Source: SLRI01 sp942491185
GTDB taxonomy: Bacteria; Pseudomonadota; Alphaproteobacteria; Geminicoccales; Geminicoccaceae
DNA length: 64,000 nucleotides
Reading direction: 5' to 3'
Assembly: GCA_942491185.1 (NCBI GenBank)
Contig: CALOAB010000026.1
Location: 1-64,000 of the forward strand
The notes under the pieces are model-generated. The model did not search any database, had not been told where the DNA came from, and was given only the letters and a program-made list of their open reading frames with translations. The translations under genes were made by a program, and so were the position numbers. The stretch's first letter is position 1. Each line of letters opens with the position of its first letter. Positions 41,044 through 50,809 of the stretch are shown piece after piece.

Positions 41044-43431
41044 TCAGCGGTCCTTGGCAGCAGAGACGGGGGCAGCAGAGACGGGCAGGTCGTTCTGGGG
41101 CAGTGACGTGGCGAGCGCTGCCTCGCGTCGCTTGCCGATGGCGGGTGCGAGAATGGCCCAGGCGGCGATCGCGGCGAAGGCCACGACGGCGATCTCGCCG
41201 AACGTGTCGAGCGCCCGGAAATCGACCAGGATGACGTTGACGACGTTTCGGCCATAGGCCTCGAGCAGGCTCGTCTCGGCGAAGTACTGGGTGAGCGAGA
41301 GATCGAAGGGCTTGCTCTTGATCCAAAGGATGGTGACGACCATCAACGCGGCGAAGCTGGTGGCGATCCCGGCATCGACCAGCTTCTCGCGCCCGGTCCG
41401 CGTGCTCGCGGTCACGATCGGCAGCCGCATCAGCACGCCGGTGATGATGACGACGAACAGCGTCTCGACGGCAAACTGGGTCAGCGCCAGATCCGGTCCG
41501 CCATTGAGCAGGAAGACGATCGCCAGGCCATAGCCGGCGAGGCCCACGGCGATGACCGAGGTGATGAGCGAGCTCGACGCAGCGGCGATCACCGCGCCGA
41601 CGATGATGAGCACCGAGACGATGGCGAGATAGGGGCGGAAGGGCTCAGCCGATACGGTCGGCCAGATCGAATCGCCGTTCGCCAGCAGCCCGTAGGCCAG
41701 GAGGCCGGTGACCGAGCCGGCGGTGACGGCAGCGTAGAAGCGCAGATCACCGTTCTGCAGGGAGGCCGTCGAGCGCCGGGCGAGATCGAGCGTGCCGGCC
41801 AGGACAACGTCGTAGCCGCGATCGGTCAGCAGTCGATCGAAGATGCGGCGGCGCCGGAGCGCTATGTGGATCGGGTCCCAGAACCAGGCCAGGAGGCCGC
41901 CCATGGCAACGACCAGCCCAGACAGCGCCAGCATCGGCGTGAGGCCGTGCCAGAGCTTGAACGACGCCTGGAGCGGAGCGCCGTAGATGGCAGACGCCGC
42001 CGGCTGGACCAGCGGCTCGGCGATCAGCCAAGGCGCGAAGCCGAGCGTCACGCCGATCAGCCCGAGGGTCAGCGGCGGCAGCGTCAGGCCCGGCGTCTCG
42101 CCATGCTTGATCGTGAGCGGTCGGCGCGGCTTGGCGAAGAAGGGCCGGAGCACGATGACCGCGGCGACCGCCACCATGACGGCGTTGACCAGGACGCCGG
42201 TGGCGACCGCGATCATCGTGAACGAGGAGTCGAGCTTGGCCTCGAAGAGATACTCCTTCGAGATGAAGCCCAGGAACGGCGGCAGGCCGGCCATCGAGAA
42301 GCTCGCCAGAATGGTGGCGGCGGCCGTCAGCGGCAGCGCCTTGGCCAGTCCACCAAGACGGTTGAGGCGGGTGACGCCGGTGGCGTGGATGACGATTCCG
42401 GCACAGAAGAAGAGCGTCGCCTTGTAGAGCGCATGGGCGATGATGAAGCCCACGACGGCGATCGAGGCGACCTCGCCGTCGAGCCCGATGAGCATCACCG
42501 TGGTGCCGAGCGCTGCCACCGTCGAGAAGGCGAGCACGCCCTTGAACTCGACCGCGCGCAGCGCCTGCAACGCCGCGAGCAGCATGGTGGCGCCACCGAA
42601 GCCGACCAGCAAAGGCCCGAACCACGCCGCCTGGCTGAAGACCGGGTCGAAGCGGGCGAGCAGGTAGATGCCGAGCTTCACCATCGTCGCCGAGTGCAGG
42701 TAGGCCGAGGCCGGGGTGGGCGCCGCCATGGCGTTGGGCAGCCAGAAGTGGAACGGTGCCTGGGCGGACTTGGTGAAGGCGCCGATCAGCACGAGGACGA
42801 TGATCACCGGGAAGAGCGGGCTCGTGACCAGCGCCGAGCTGTCGGCGATGAGCGCGCTGATCGAGAAGGTGCCGGCGGTGACGCCGATCAGGATGATGCC
42901 GGCCAAGAGCGCCAGACCGCCGCCGACGGTGACCAGCAGCGACTGCAGCGCCGCCTTTCGGGCCGCAGCACTGGTGCTGTCGAAGCCGACCAGCAGGAAG
43001 GAGAGGAAGCTCGTGATCTCCCAGAAGACGAAGACGACGATCAGATTGTCGGCGAGCACGGTGCCCAGCATCGCCGTCATGAAGAGCAGGATGTAGAGCA
43101 GGAACTGGGCGCGAGCGAAGGGGGTCTTGCCGTCGAAATAGGCTGCCGCGTAGAGCGTCACCAGCGTGCCGATGCCGGTGATCAGCAGCGTGAACAGCAG
43201 TGAGAAGCCGTCCAGGCGAAAGGTCAGGTCGATGCCGAGCGATGGCACCCAACGCAGCGTCTCGACGATCGGGCCGGCGCCCACCGCCGCCACCTGGCTG
43301 ACGAAGTAGACGCAGAGCAGCGCCGGCACACTCGCCGCCACGAGACCACCGACGGCCCGCAGCCGAACGGCCAGGAACGGTGCGGCAATGGACCCGACCA
43401 GGCTCGAGAGCAGTACGATGGCAAGCGACAC
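41044..43431 (-). CDS. mrpA: Mrp antiporter subunit A
   Basis: The 795-residue large subunit, homologous to NuoL, with a C-terminal MrpB-like extension (VEITGVLMRLPIVTAS-type region near 650 and the final domain). Key segments are FWEITSFLSFLLVGF (channel Glu), FTKSAQAPFHFWLPNAMAAP (channel Lys), SAYLHSATMVKLGIYLLARF and FISKEYLFEAKL. It starts at a GTG with GGAGAAAG about 8 bp upstream. First gene of a nine-gene leftward operon; a perfect sigma-54 promoter lies about 40 bp upstream. The complex exchanges cytoplasmic Na+ or K+ for protons and supports alkaline-pH and salt tolerance. Confidence 0.94.
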   Translation of the reverse strand: MSLAIVLLSSLVGSIAAPFLAVRLRAVGGLVAASVPALLCVYFVSQVAAVGAGPIVETLRWVPSLGIDLTFRLDGFSLLFTLLITGIGTLVTLYAAAYFDGKTPFARAQFLLYILLFMTAMLGTVLADNLIVVFVFWEITSFLSFLLVGFDSTSAAARKAALQSLLVTVGGGLALLAGIILIGVTAGTFSISALIADSSALVTSPLFPVIIVLVLIGAFTKSAQAPFHFWLPNAMAAPTPASAYLHSATMVKLGIYLLARFDPVFSQAAWFGPLLVGFGGATMLLAALQALRAVEFKGVLAFSTVAALGTTVMLIGLDGEVASIAVVGFIIAHALYKATLFFCAGIVIHATGVTRLNRLGGLAKALPLTAAATILASFSMAGLPPFLGFISKEYLFEAKLDSSFTMIAVATGVLVNAVMVAVAAVIVLRPFFAKPRRPLTIKHGETPGLTLPPLTLGLIGVTLGFAPWLIAEPLVQPAASAIYGAPLQASFKLWHGLTPMLALSGLVVAMGGLLAWFWDPIHIALRRRRIFDRLLTDRGYDVVLAGTLDLARRSTASLQNGDLRFYAAVTAGSVTGLLAYGLLANGDSIWPTVSAEPFRPYLAIVSVLIIVGAVIAAASSSLITSVIAVGLAGYGLAIVFLLNGGPDLALTQFAVETLFVVIITGVLMRLPIVTASTRTGREKLVDAGIATSFAALMVVTILWIKSKPFDLSLTQYFAETSLLEAYGRNVVNVILVDFRALDTFGEIAVVAFAAIAAWAILAPAIGKRREAALATSLPQNDLPVSAAPVSAAKDR

Positions 43432-43470
43432 GATCGACTTTCTCCATTCACGACGTCACGCCCACCGGTG

Positions 43471-43486
43471 AGCAAGCGTCGTGCCA
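43471..43486 (-). promoter_or_regulatory. Sigma-54 (-24/-12) promoter of mrpA
   Basis: The minus strand reads TGGCACGACGCTTGCT, a full match to the TGGCACR-N4-TTGCW consensus with the invariant GG and GC doublets correctly spaced. Transcription would start near 43459-43460, about 28 bp upstream of the mrpA GTG. The sigma-54 regulator gene in the same operon makes this site functionally sensible. Confidence 0.85.
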
Positions 43487-43504
43487 GAAGAAAAATTCGT
43501 TGTT

Positions 43505-43517
43505 TATCAATAAGATA
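43505..43517 (-). promoter_or_regulatory. Possible IHF site
   Basis: TATCAATAAGATA fits the IHF core WATCAA-N4-TTR with one mismatch and lies in an AT-rich stretch (43487-43527) in an otherwise GC-rich region, between the sigma-54 promoter and the upstream dyads. IHF bending at this place is standard for sigma-54 promoters. Inferred. Confidence 0.5.
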
Positions 43518-43536
43518 AGAAAATGAGTGGCGAGAG

Positions 43537-43554
43537 CGTTCGAGATTCCGAACG
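43537..43554. promoter_or_regulatory. Upstream activator dyad 1
   Basis: CGTTCGAGATTCCGAACG, an 18-bp dyad with one imperfect pair. Its centre is about 86 bp upstream of the predicted transcription start. It forms a pair with dyad 2, 34 bp away centre to centre (about three helical turns), the arrangement expected of an NtrC-family enhancer. Confidence 0.7.
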
Positions 43555-43570
43555 GCGCTTGGCGCTACCA

Positions 43571-43588
43571 CGTTCGGAATTCCGAACG
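43571..43588. promoter_or_regulatory. Upstream activator dyad 2
   Basis: CGTTCGGAATTCCGAACG, a perfect 18-bp palindrome centred about 120 bp upstream of the predicted mrpA transcription start. It shares 16 of 18 bases with dyad 1. Probable binding site for the sigma-54 response regulator encoded at the end of the operon. Confidence 0.72.
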
Positions 43589-43644
43589 CCCGACGGCGCC
43601 TCTGACCTGCAGCCCGCGGCCGACGCTCCGGCTGGGGCGGCCCG

Positions 43645-44594
43645 TCAGCCGGCCCGGCGCACGCCGATGGCGACACTGGCCTGGCCGCTCATCGAGACGA
43701 GGCGCCCCGACTCGGTCACGCAATAGGGCTCGTTGGTGGTGTGGCCGACCAGCCGACCGTCGCGCAGCACCTTGGTGGCGAAATTGACCACGGCACCGTC
43801 GCGGCGTGGCGCCAGCCAGACGGCGTTCGAGACGCTGATGCCGACCAGGCGGTCGGCCGCATCGATGTGCAGCGCGTCCTCCGCACCGAGCCGGACCGCC
43901 ATCCCGGCCTCGAGCCGAAGCTCGAAATCGGCCCGATCGGGAGGCGCCATGCAATCCATGGCCACGCCCGCCGCGATGGCCGCGATCCCGCCGATGGGAT
44001 GGATGGCGTTGTGCAGGACCGCCACCCGGTGACCGCGCCGCTCGTCGGTGAGCAGGGCCGAGCCGAGATCGCCACGGCCCGCCACGAAGGCGCTGTTCTG
44101 CGCGTGCAGCCGTCCCTGCCGATCGAGGGCGATGAGCCCGGCATCCGCCTCGGGGTGGTGCGCCAGCTCCGTCTCGACGGCCTGCCTGGGATCGGCGCCC
44201 GACGCCAGTCGGGCGAGCACCGCCTCGTTCAACGGCCGCTCGGCGCCGTCGCCCGGCATGTTCGGCAGGCGATGGCCGGTGACCAGGCCATGCGCCGCAT
44301 CGCCCGGCGTAAACTGGGCCAGCGGTGCCGGTCGGTCCGGACCGCTCGACATCAGGGCCGCGAAACGCGCGGCCGCGATATCTGGCGGCGGCGGCGCACC
44401 CGTCCGCTCGCCCTCGACGAACAATGTGCTGGTGCCGCCACGCTGGGTCTCGGCGCGCAGCAGGTCACCCGTCTGGCTGATCACGACGAAGCTCACGAAC
44501 CCACCGATGGCGCCCCGGGCCACCCGCTCGACCGCCTCGAGCGCGCGAAAGGCGGCAAGCCCGGCGCTCTCGCCCGTGGTCGCGATGCCGATCG

Positions 44595-44598
<4 letters not shown>
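43645..44598 (-). CDS. Conserved hypothetical protein linked to dipeptide-type ABC genes
   Basis: A 317-residue soluble protein starting MTIGIATTGESAGLAAFRAL. Repeated glycine-rich strands (GAIGGFVSFVVISQTGDLLR, EADAGLIALDRQGRLHAQNS, HPIGGIAAIAAGVAMDCM) give it the look of an Ntn-hydrolase-like or gamma-glutamyltransferase-like fold, but I cannot assign a family firmly (possibly DUF6963). No signal peptide. The ATG overlaps the true stop of the ABC ATPase gene (ATGA). It appears fused to the ATPase in the raw frame only because of a frameshift there. Last gene of the dipeptide-type operon; its role may be in processing the imported compound. Confidence 0.7.
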
Positions 44599-46341
<1,743 letters not shown>

Positions 46342-46344
46342 CGC

Positions 46345-47226
46345 TCAGCGCTGCCGCTGGCGGGGATCGAGCACCTCGCGGATGCCGTCGCCCAGGAGGT
46401 TGAATCCCAAGACCGTTATCGCGATCGCGACGCCCGGAAAGATCATCATCCAGGGCGCTCTGGAGATCAGATCGCGCGACGATGAGAGCATGAAGCCCCA
46501 TTCCGGCTGCGGCGGCTGTGCACCCAGGCCGAGGAAGCTGAGCCCAGCCGCAGCCAGCACCGCGGTCGAGATGCCGAGCGTGCCGACGACGATCAGCGTC
46601 GGCACGACGTTGGGCAGCAAATGGCGGAAGATCAGCCGGAGATGGCCCGCACCGCCGGCGATCGCCGCCTCGAAATAGGGCTTGCTGCGCTCGACCAGCA
46701 CCACGCTGTGGGTGATCCGGGCGTAGAACGGGATGGACGCGATGCCGATCGCGATCATGGCGTTGGTCAGGCCGACGCCGAGAATGGCGAGGCAGGCCAG
46801 GGCGATGACGATCTCGGTGAACGAGAAGAGGACATCGACCAGCCGCATCAAGACCCGCTCGGTCCAGCCACCGGCGTAGCCGGCGACGAGGCCGAGCAGG
46901 AGGCCCGAGGTCAGTGAGATGCCAACGGCGATGGTGCCGATCTGCAGGGTCAACCGGGCGCCGTAGAGGATGCGCGAGAACAGGTCGCGGCCGAAATCGT
47001 CGGTGCCGAACCAATGCGCCATGGATGGTGGCTGCAATCGCGGTCCCGCCGCCATGCGGAGCGGATCGAAAGGCGCAATGACGGGTGCGAGCGCGGCGCT
47101 CACCACCAGCAGTGCCACGACGGCGATGCCGATCGCACCGGACGGGCTCTTGAGCAGCGACCACCAGAACGAGCGTGTGCCGAGATCGCCGGCGGCAGCC
47201 ACCACGGGATCGGCGCGGGCGGCCAT
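46345..47226 (-). CDS. Dipeptide-type ABC transporter permease (DppC-like)
   Basis: A 293-residue permease from the ATG at 47226. It has an N-terminal cytoplasmic segment, then about six membrane helices. Typical segments are HWFGTDDFGRDLFSRILYGA (DppC/OppC hallmark), the EAA loop EAAIAGGAGHLRLIFRHLLP and the ending PRQRQR after GDGIREVLD. The start codon overlaps the stop of the DppB-like gene by 1 bp. The longer upstream frame is an artefact. Confidence 0.9.
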   Translation of the reverse strand: MAARADPVVAAAGDLGTRSFWWSLLKSPSGAIGIAVVALLVVSAALAPVIAPFDPLRMAAGPRLQPPSMAHWFGTDDFGRDLFSRILYGARLTLQIGTIAVGISLTSGLLLGLVAGYAGGWTERVLMRLVDVLFSFTEIVIALACLAILGVGLTNAMIAIGIASIPFYARITHSVVLVERSKPYFEAAIAGGAGHLRLIFRHLLPNVVPTLIVVGTLGISTAVLAAAGLSFLGLGAQPPQPEWGFMLSSSRDLISRAPWMMIFPGVAIAITVLGFNLLGDGIREVLDPRQRQR

Positions 47227-48152
47227 CAGCCGTACCTGATCCGTGGGTCGAGGAAGGCGTAGGCCACGTCGATGATCACCGAGACGCAGACGACGATGGT
47301 GGCGAAGAACAGGATGAAGCCCTGGATCAGCGGGTAGTCCCGGGCGAAGACCGCCTCGATGGCGAGCCGGCCCACGCCGTTCCAGGCGAAGACGTTCTCG
47401 ACGACGATCGCACCACCCATCAGGTAGGCGAACTGAAAGCCGAGCAGCGAGACGATGGGCACGAGCCCGGCCCGGAGCGCGTGGCGGTAGAGGACGATGG
47501 TGCGCGGCAGGCCCTTGGCCTGGGCGGTGCGCACGAAGTCCTGGTCGAAGATGTCGATCATCGCCGAGCGGGTGAGCCGCGCCAGCACGGCGGCGTTGGC
47601 CAGACCCAGCGTCAGCGCTGGCAGGATCATGCTGCGCCAGTCGGAGCCGGCGACCGGAAACCAGCCGAGCTGCAAGGCGAAGAAGAAGAGCAGCAGCAGG
47701 CCCAGCCAGAAATGCGGCATCGAGACCCCGATGATGGCGATCAGCATGGCGCCGACATCGAGCGCCGTGCCGCGGTGCAGGGCCGCGAAGAAGCCGAGGC
47801 TCATGCCGATGAGCACGGCGATGGCGAGGCTCGCGGTCGCCAGCATCAGCGTCGCCGGAAAGCGGGCGAGCAGGACGTCGAGCACGGGCTGGTTGCCGAC
47901 GATGGTGCGGCCGAGATCGCCCTCCAGCAGCCGGCCGAGATACATGAAGTACTGGATGTGGATCGGCTGATCGAGGCCCAAGGCCACCCTGGTCGCCTCG
48001 ATCTGCTCGGGCGTCGACTGGAAGGTGGCGTACATGATCTGCACGGGATCGCCCGGCACCGCGTGGATCAGCAGCGTCACGGCGATCGTGGCGATCCAGA
48101 TGGTGACGGCGGCGGCCGCCAGGCGCTGGATGATGTAGCGAAGCATCGACAC
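47226..48152 (-). CDS. Dipeptide-type ABC transporter permease (DppB-like)
   Basis: A 308-residue permease of the DppB/OppB group with six membrane helices: MLRYIIQRLAAAAVTIWIAT, PGDPVQIMYATF, LDQPIHIQYFMYLGRLLEGD (hallmark), and the EAA-type loop RTAQAKGLPRTIVLYRHALR. ATG 48146 (MLRYI) may be the actual start. It lies 54 bp after the SBP gene, separated by a stem-loop. Confidence 0.9.
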   Translation of the reverse strand: MSMLRYIIQRLAAAAVTIWIATIAVTLLIHAVPGDPVQIMYATFQSTPEQIEATRVALGLDQPIHIQYFMYLGRLLEGDLGRTIVGNQPVLDVLLARFPATLMLATASLAIAVLIGMSLGFFAALHRGTALDVGAMLIAIIGVSMPHFWLGLLLLFFFALQLGWFPVAGSDWRSMILPALTLGLANAAVLARLTRSAMIDIFDQDFVRTAQAKGLPRTIVLYRHALRAGLVPIVSLLGFQFAYLMGGAIVVENVFAWNGVGRLAIEAVFARDYPLIQGFILFFATIVVCVSVIIDVAYAFLDPRIRYG

Positions 48153-48167
48153 GGGATGCCCGAGCGT

Positions 48168-48196
48168 GTCCCGACCGGCGGAGCGCCGGCCGGGAC
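48168..48196 (-). promoter_or_regulatory. Intercistronic stem-loop after dipeptide-type SBP gene
   Basis: GTCCCGACCGGCG (48168-48180), loop GAG, CGCCGGCCGGGAC (48184-48196): 12 of 13 positions pair. There is no T-run. It occupies most of the 54-bp gap between the SBP stop and the permease start and should give differential expression by RNA stabilisation or partial attenuation. Confidence 0.65.
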
Positions 48197-48206
48197 GGTG
48201 CTCGGC

Positions 48207-49781
48207 TCAGCCCTTGATCTGCACGTCGGCGAATTGCGGGTGCAGGAAGGGACCGATCACGAAGCCCTCGACCTCGGGCCGGACGGCGAACACCCATTCC
48301 CAGCCGGGCGTGTAGAGCCCGACATGGACGGCGTTCTCCATCAGGTACTGGATCACGTTCTGCACGGCCACCAGCCGGCCTTCGGGATCGATGGTGGTGC
48401 GGGTCAGCTCGAGCATCTCGTCGAGCTCGGGCGTGCTGTAGCCGGAATAGGCACCGGGCGAATGCCAGAGCGCATAGAGAATGTCCGGGTCGTACCAGGA
48501 CCAGGTCATCATGTCGAAGGTGCCGGGGCTCGGATCGTCCGGGCTCTCGTTCTGCTCACGAACCCGGGCGTTCATCGTGCCGATGTCCATGATCTCGATC
48601 GAGGCGGCGATGCCGACCTGGGCCAGCTGTGCCTGGAAGATCTCGGCGAGCTTGTGCCGGTTGCCGCCGGTCCAGACATACATCGTCGTCTCGAGCGGGT
48701 TGTCCGGCCCGTAGCCGAGCTCGGCCAGGAGCTCGATGGCTTTCTCAGGGTTGTACTCGTAGCCGAACTGCGCGCAGAACTCCTGGTCGTTGCCGAAGAC
48801 GCCGCGGGCGATCGGGCACCATTCACGCTGGCTCAAGCCCCCATAGATGATGTCGATCGCCATCTCCGGGTCGGTGCCATAGGCCACGGCCTGGCGTGCC
48901 CGGATGTCGTCGAAGGGCGGCCGGGAGATGGCGAACTCCCAAAACACGTTCTGGCCCGTGTTCTCGGCGACGACGATCTCGAGCTCGCCAGCCTCGCGGA
49001 TGGCCGGGATGTCGTCGAAGGGCGGCTCGGCGATGTGCACCTCGCCAGTGGTCAGTGCTGCGAGCCGGGTCTGCGGCTCCGGCACCGTGCGCACCAGCAG
49101 CCGGTCGACATGCGGCGGACCAGGGTTCTCGAGTGGCCGGCCGAAATTCACGTAGTCGGGGTTCTTCTCGAGCGTGACCGTGTCGCCCTTGATCCACTCG
49201 ACGAGCTTGAACGGACCGGTGCCGATGGCGGTCGTGCTGCCGAAGGTCTCAGGCTCGACGCTGTCGCAGACCATCGACGAGAAGCTGTCGGCGAGGAACG
49301 GCAGGAACGCGCCGAACTTGCTCGCCAGATCGACCCTGAAGGTGACATCGTCGATGACCTCGACCGTCTCGATCGGCCCCCAGGCGGTCTGGGTGAGGCT
49401 GGCGCTGTCGGGATCGAAGGCGCGGTCGATGGTGAACTTCACGTCCTCGGCCGTGAAGGCTGTGCCGTCGTGGCAGAGAATGCCCTCGTTCAGCGTGAAG
49501 GTGTAGGAGAGCCCGTCCTCGCTCTGCTCATAGCCGCTCGCCATGTTCGGCTGCGGCTGGCCCTCCATGTCGAAGGCCAGAAGCGTGTCGTAGATCTGGT
49601 CCCAGACCTGCATCGAAAGCGTGCTGGTGGCGCGATGCGGGTCGAGCGAATCGATGTCGCCATAGCGTGCCCAGACGAGGTCCTGGGCCTCGGCCGAGCT
49701 GGCGAACGGTCCGGTCGTCGAGAGCAGGGCGGTGGCGAGCGCCGCGAGCGTGAGCGCGGGCCGCCTCGAAAGTCGGCGCAT
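48207..49781 (-). CDS. ABC transporter substrate-binding protein, family 5
   Basis: 524 residues from ATG 49781, chosen because GGAGGA lies just upstream and the signal peptide then starts properly (MRRLSRRPALTLAALATALL, cleavage near SAEAQD). Family 5 features are DIDSLDPHRATSTLSMQVWD, CHDGTAFTAEDVKFTIDRAF, IGTGPFKLVEWIKGD and AIARGVFGN-type segments. It would bind an oligopeptide, glutathione-like or opine-type ligand. First gene of the leftward operon SBP-permease-permease-ATPase-hypothetical. An RpiR regulator gene lies immediately upstream on the same strand. Confidence 0.9.
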   Translation of the reverse strand: MRRLSRRPALTLAALATALLSTTGPFASSAEAQDLVWARYGDIDSLDPHRATSTLSMQVWDQIYDTLLAFDMEGQPQPNMASGYEQSEDGLSYTFTLNEGILCHDGTAFTAEDVKFTIDRAFDPDSASLTQTAWGPIETVEVIDDVTFRVDLASKFGAFLPFLADSFSSMVCDSVEPETFGSTTAIGTGPFKLVEWIKGDTVTLEKNPDYVNFGRPLENPGPPHVDRLLVRTVPEPQTRLAALTTGEVHIAEPPFDDIPAIREAGELEIVVAENTGQNVFWEFAISRPPFDDIRARQAVAYGTDPEMAIDIIYGGLSQREWCPIARGVFGNDQEFCAQFGYEYNPEKAIELLAELGYGPDNPLETTMYVWTGGNRHKLAEIFQAQLAQVGIAASIEIMDIGTMNARVREQNESPDDPSPGTFDMMTWSWYDPDILYALWHSPGAYSGYSTPELDEMLELTRTTIDPEGRLVAVQNVIQYLMENAVHVGLYTPGWEWVFAVRPEVEGFVIGPFLHPQFADVQIKG

Positions 49782-49864
49782 AGAAGACGTCCTCCGGTGG
49801 CTGGTCCGGCATGTCGGCAGCCGGTCGCACGGAACCCTGCACGGCGGCACGACACGTCGTCAAA

Positions 49865-49893
49865 GAAATTTCGTTTCTGCAGCTTCAAATTTC
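49865..49893. promoter_or_regulatory. Candidate RpiR operator upstream of dipeptide-type SBP gene
   Basis: GAAATTT (49865-49871), 15 bp, AAATTTC (49887-49893): an inverted repeat in an AT-rich patch in the gap between the RpiR gene and the SBP gene, about 85 bp before the SBP start. RpiR-family proteins often bind such A/T-rich dyads. Inferred from position and symmetry. Confidence 0.4.
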
Positions 49894-49945
49894 AAAAATG
49901 ACTCATTTGTCGTCGGGCGCGCGGCCTGCCGTTCGACCTTTGCAA

Positions 49946-50809
49946 TCAGGCCTCGAGCGGATGGACCAGCTCGCCCCACTCGTCGTGAATGGCGTCGATG
50001 CGCTTCAGCCGCTCGATCGCCGCTTCGCCGAGATAGGCGCCGAGCGAGGCGCAGAGATAGCCGATCAGGCTCACCGCCGCCGTGGTCGAATCGAACATGG
50101 CGGTGCCGGTGCTGCGCACCCGAAGCGTCACATTGCCCTCACGCCCGACGGCAAAGGCGCCGTCGGTGAGGTAGAGCAGCCGGGCACCGGCGGCGGTCGC
50201 CGAGGCCACGATGTTGCGCAAGGAGCGGGTGCGGCGGCCGACGGCGAAGGCCAGCATGACGTCCTGCCCGGTGATCGAGGCGAACTCCTCCGGCACCGAG
50301 AAGCCGCCCAAGGGGATCATCCGGATGTCGGTCCGCACCTTGATCAGCTGCGAGCGGGCGAAATGGGCGAGCGAGTAGTTGTCGCCGAAGCCCACCACCC
50401 AGAGCTTCTCGGCATTGGCCAGCATGCGCACGGCCAGTGCCAGCTCGTCCGAGCGCTGCTGCTCGATGGTCGAGACCAGGTTCTGCAGCTCGGTCTGCAA
50501 ATGCTGGCCGAGCTCCAGGCGCTTGCCGGCGTGGCGGGAGAGGGCGGGGCCGTAGCGCACCGGAGCCGGCTCGGCCCGCTCCGCCTTGAGGCTCTTCTGC
50601 GCCGCCTTGAAGCTCGGATAGCCCAGGCGCTGAAAGAGCCGGGCGGCGGTCGCCTTGGAGACGCCGGCACGCTGGGCGAGGGTTGTCGCCGAGTCGTCCA
50701 TGACCGCGCGGATGTCCTCGAGCAGCAAATCCGCAAGACGACGCTCGGCCCGCGGCATCTCGCCATAATGCTCGAGCAGCCGCTGCGGCAACGGCATGGC
50801 GCTCGCCAT
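49946..50809 (-). CDS. RpiR/MurR-family transcriptional regulator
   Basis: A 287-residue regulator with the RpiR-type N-terminal HTH (1-77: AERRLADLLLEDIRAVMDDS, TTLAQRAGVSKATAARLFQR, LGYPSFKAAQ) and a C-terminal SIS sugar-isomerase-like domain (about 125-260: EKLWVVGFGDNYSLAHFARS, LAFAVGRRTRSLRNIVASA). It is upstream of the dipeptide-type ABC operon in the same direction and probably regulates it. The ligand is likely a phosphosugar or the transported compound's metabolite. Confidence 0.88.
   Translation of the reverse strand: MASAMPLPQRLLEHYGEMPRAERRLADLLLEDIRAVMDDSATTLAQRAGVSKATAARLFQRLGYPSFKAAQKSLKAERAEPAPVRYGPALSRHAGKRLELGQHLQTELQNLVSTIEQQRSDELALAVRMLANAEKLWVVGFGDNYSLAHFARSQLIKVRTDIRMIPLGGFSVPEEFASITGQDVMLAFAVGRRTRSLRNIVASATAAGARLLYLTDGAFAVGREGNVTLRVRSTGTAMFDSTTAAVSLIGYLCASLGAYLGEAAIERLKRIDAIHDEWGELVHPLEA

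Noticed and set aside
43537..43588. GTTC/GAAC dyads read as LexA (SOS) boxes
   Set aside because: Alphaproteobacterial LexA sites are direct GTTC-N7-GTTC repeats, whereas these are inverted dyads, and the position upstream of a sigma-54 element fits an enhancer better.
46345..48297. 650-residue version of the DppC-like permease
   Set aside because: The upstream half is antisense-quality sequence from another frame of the DppB-like gene; the permease starts properly at ATG 47226.
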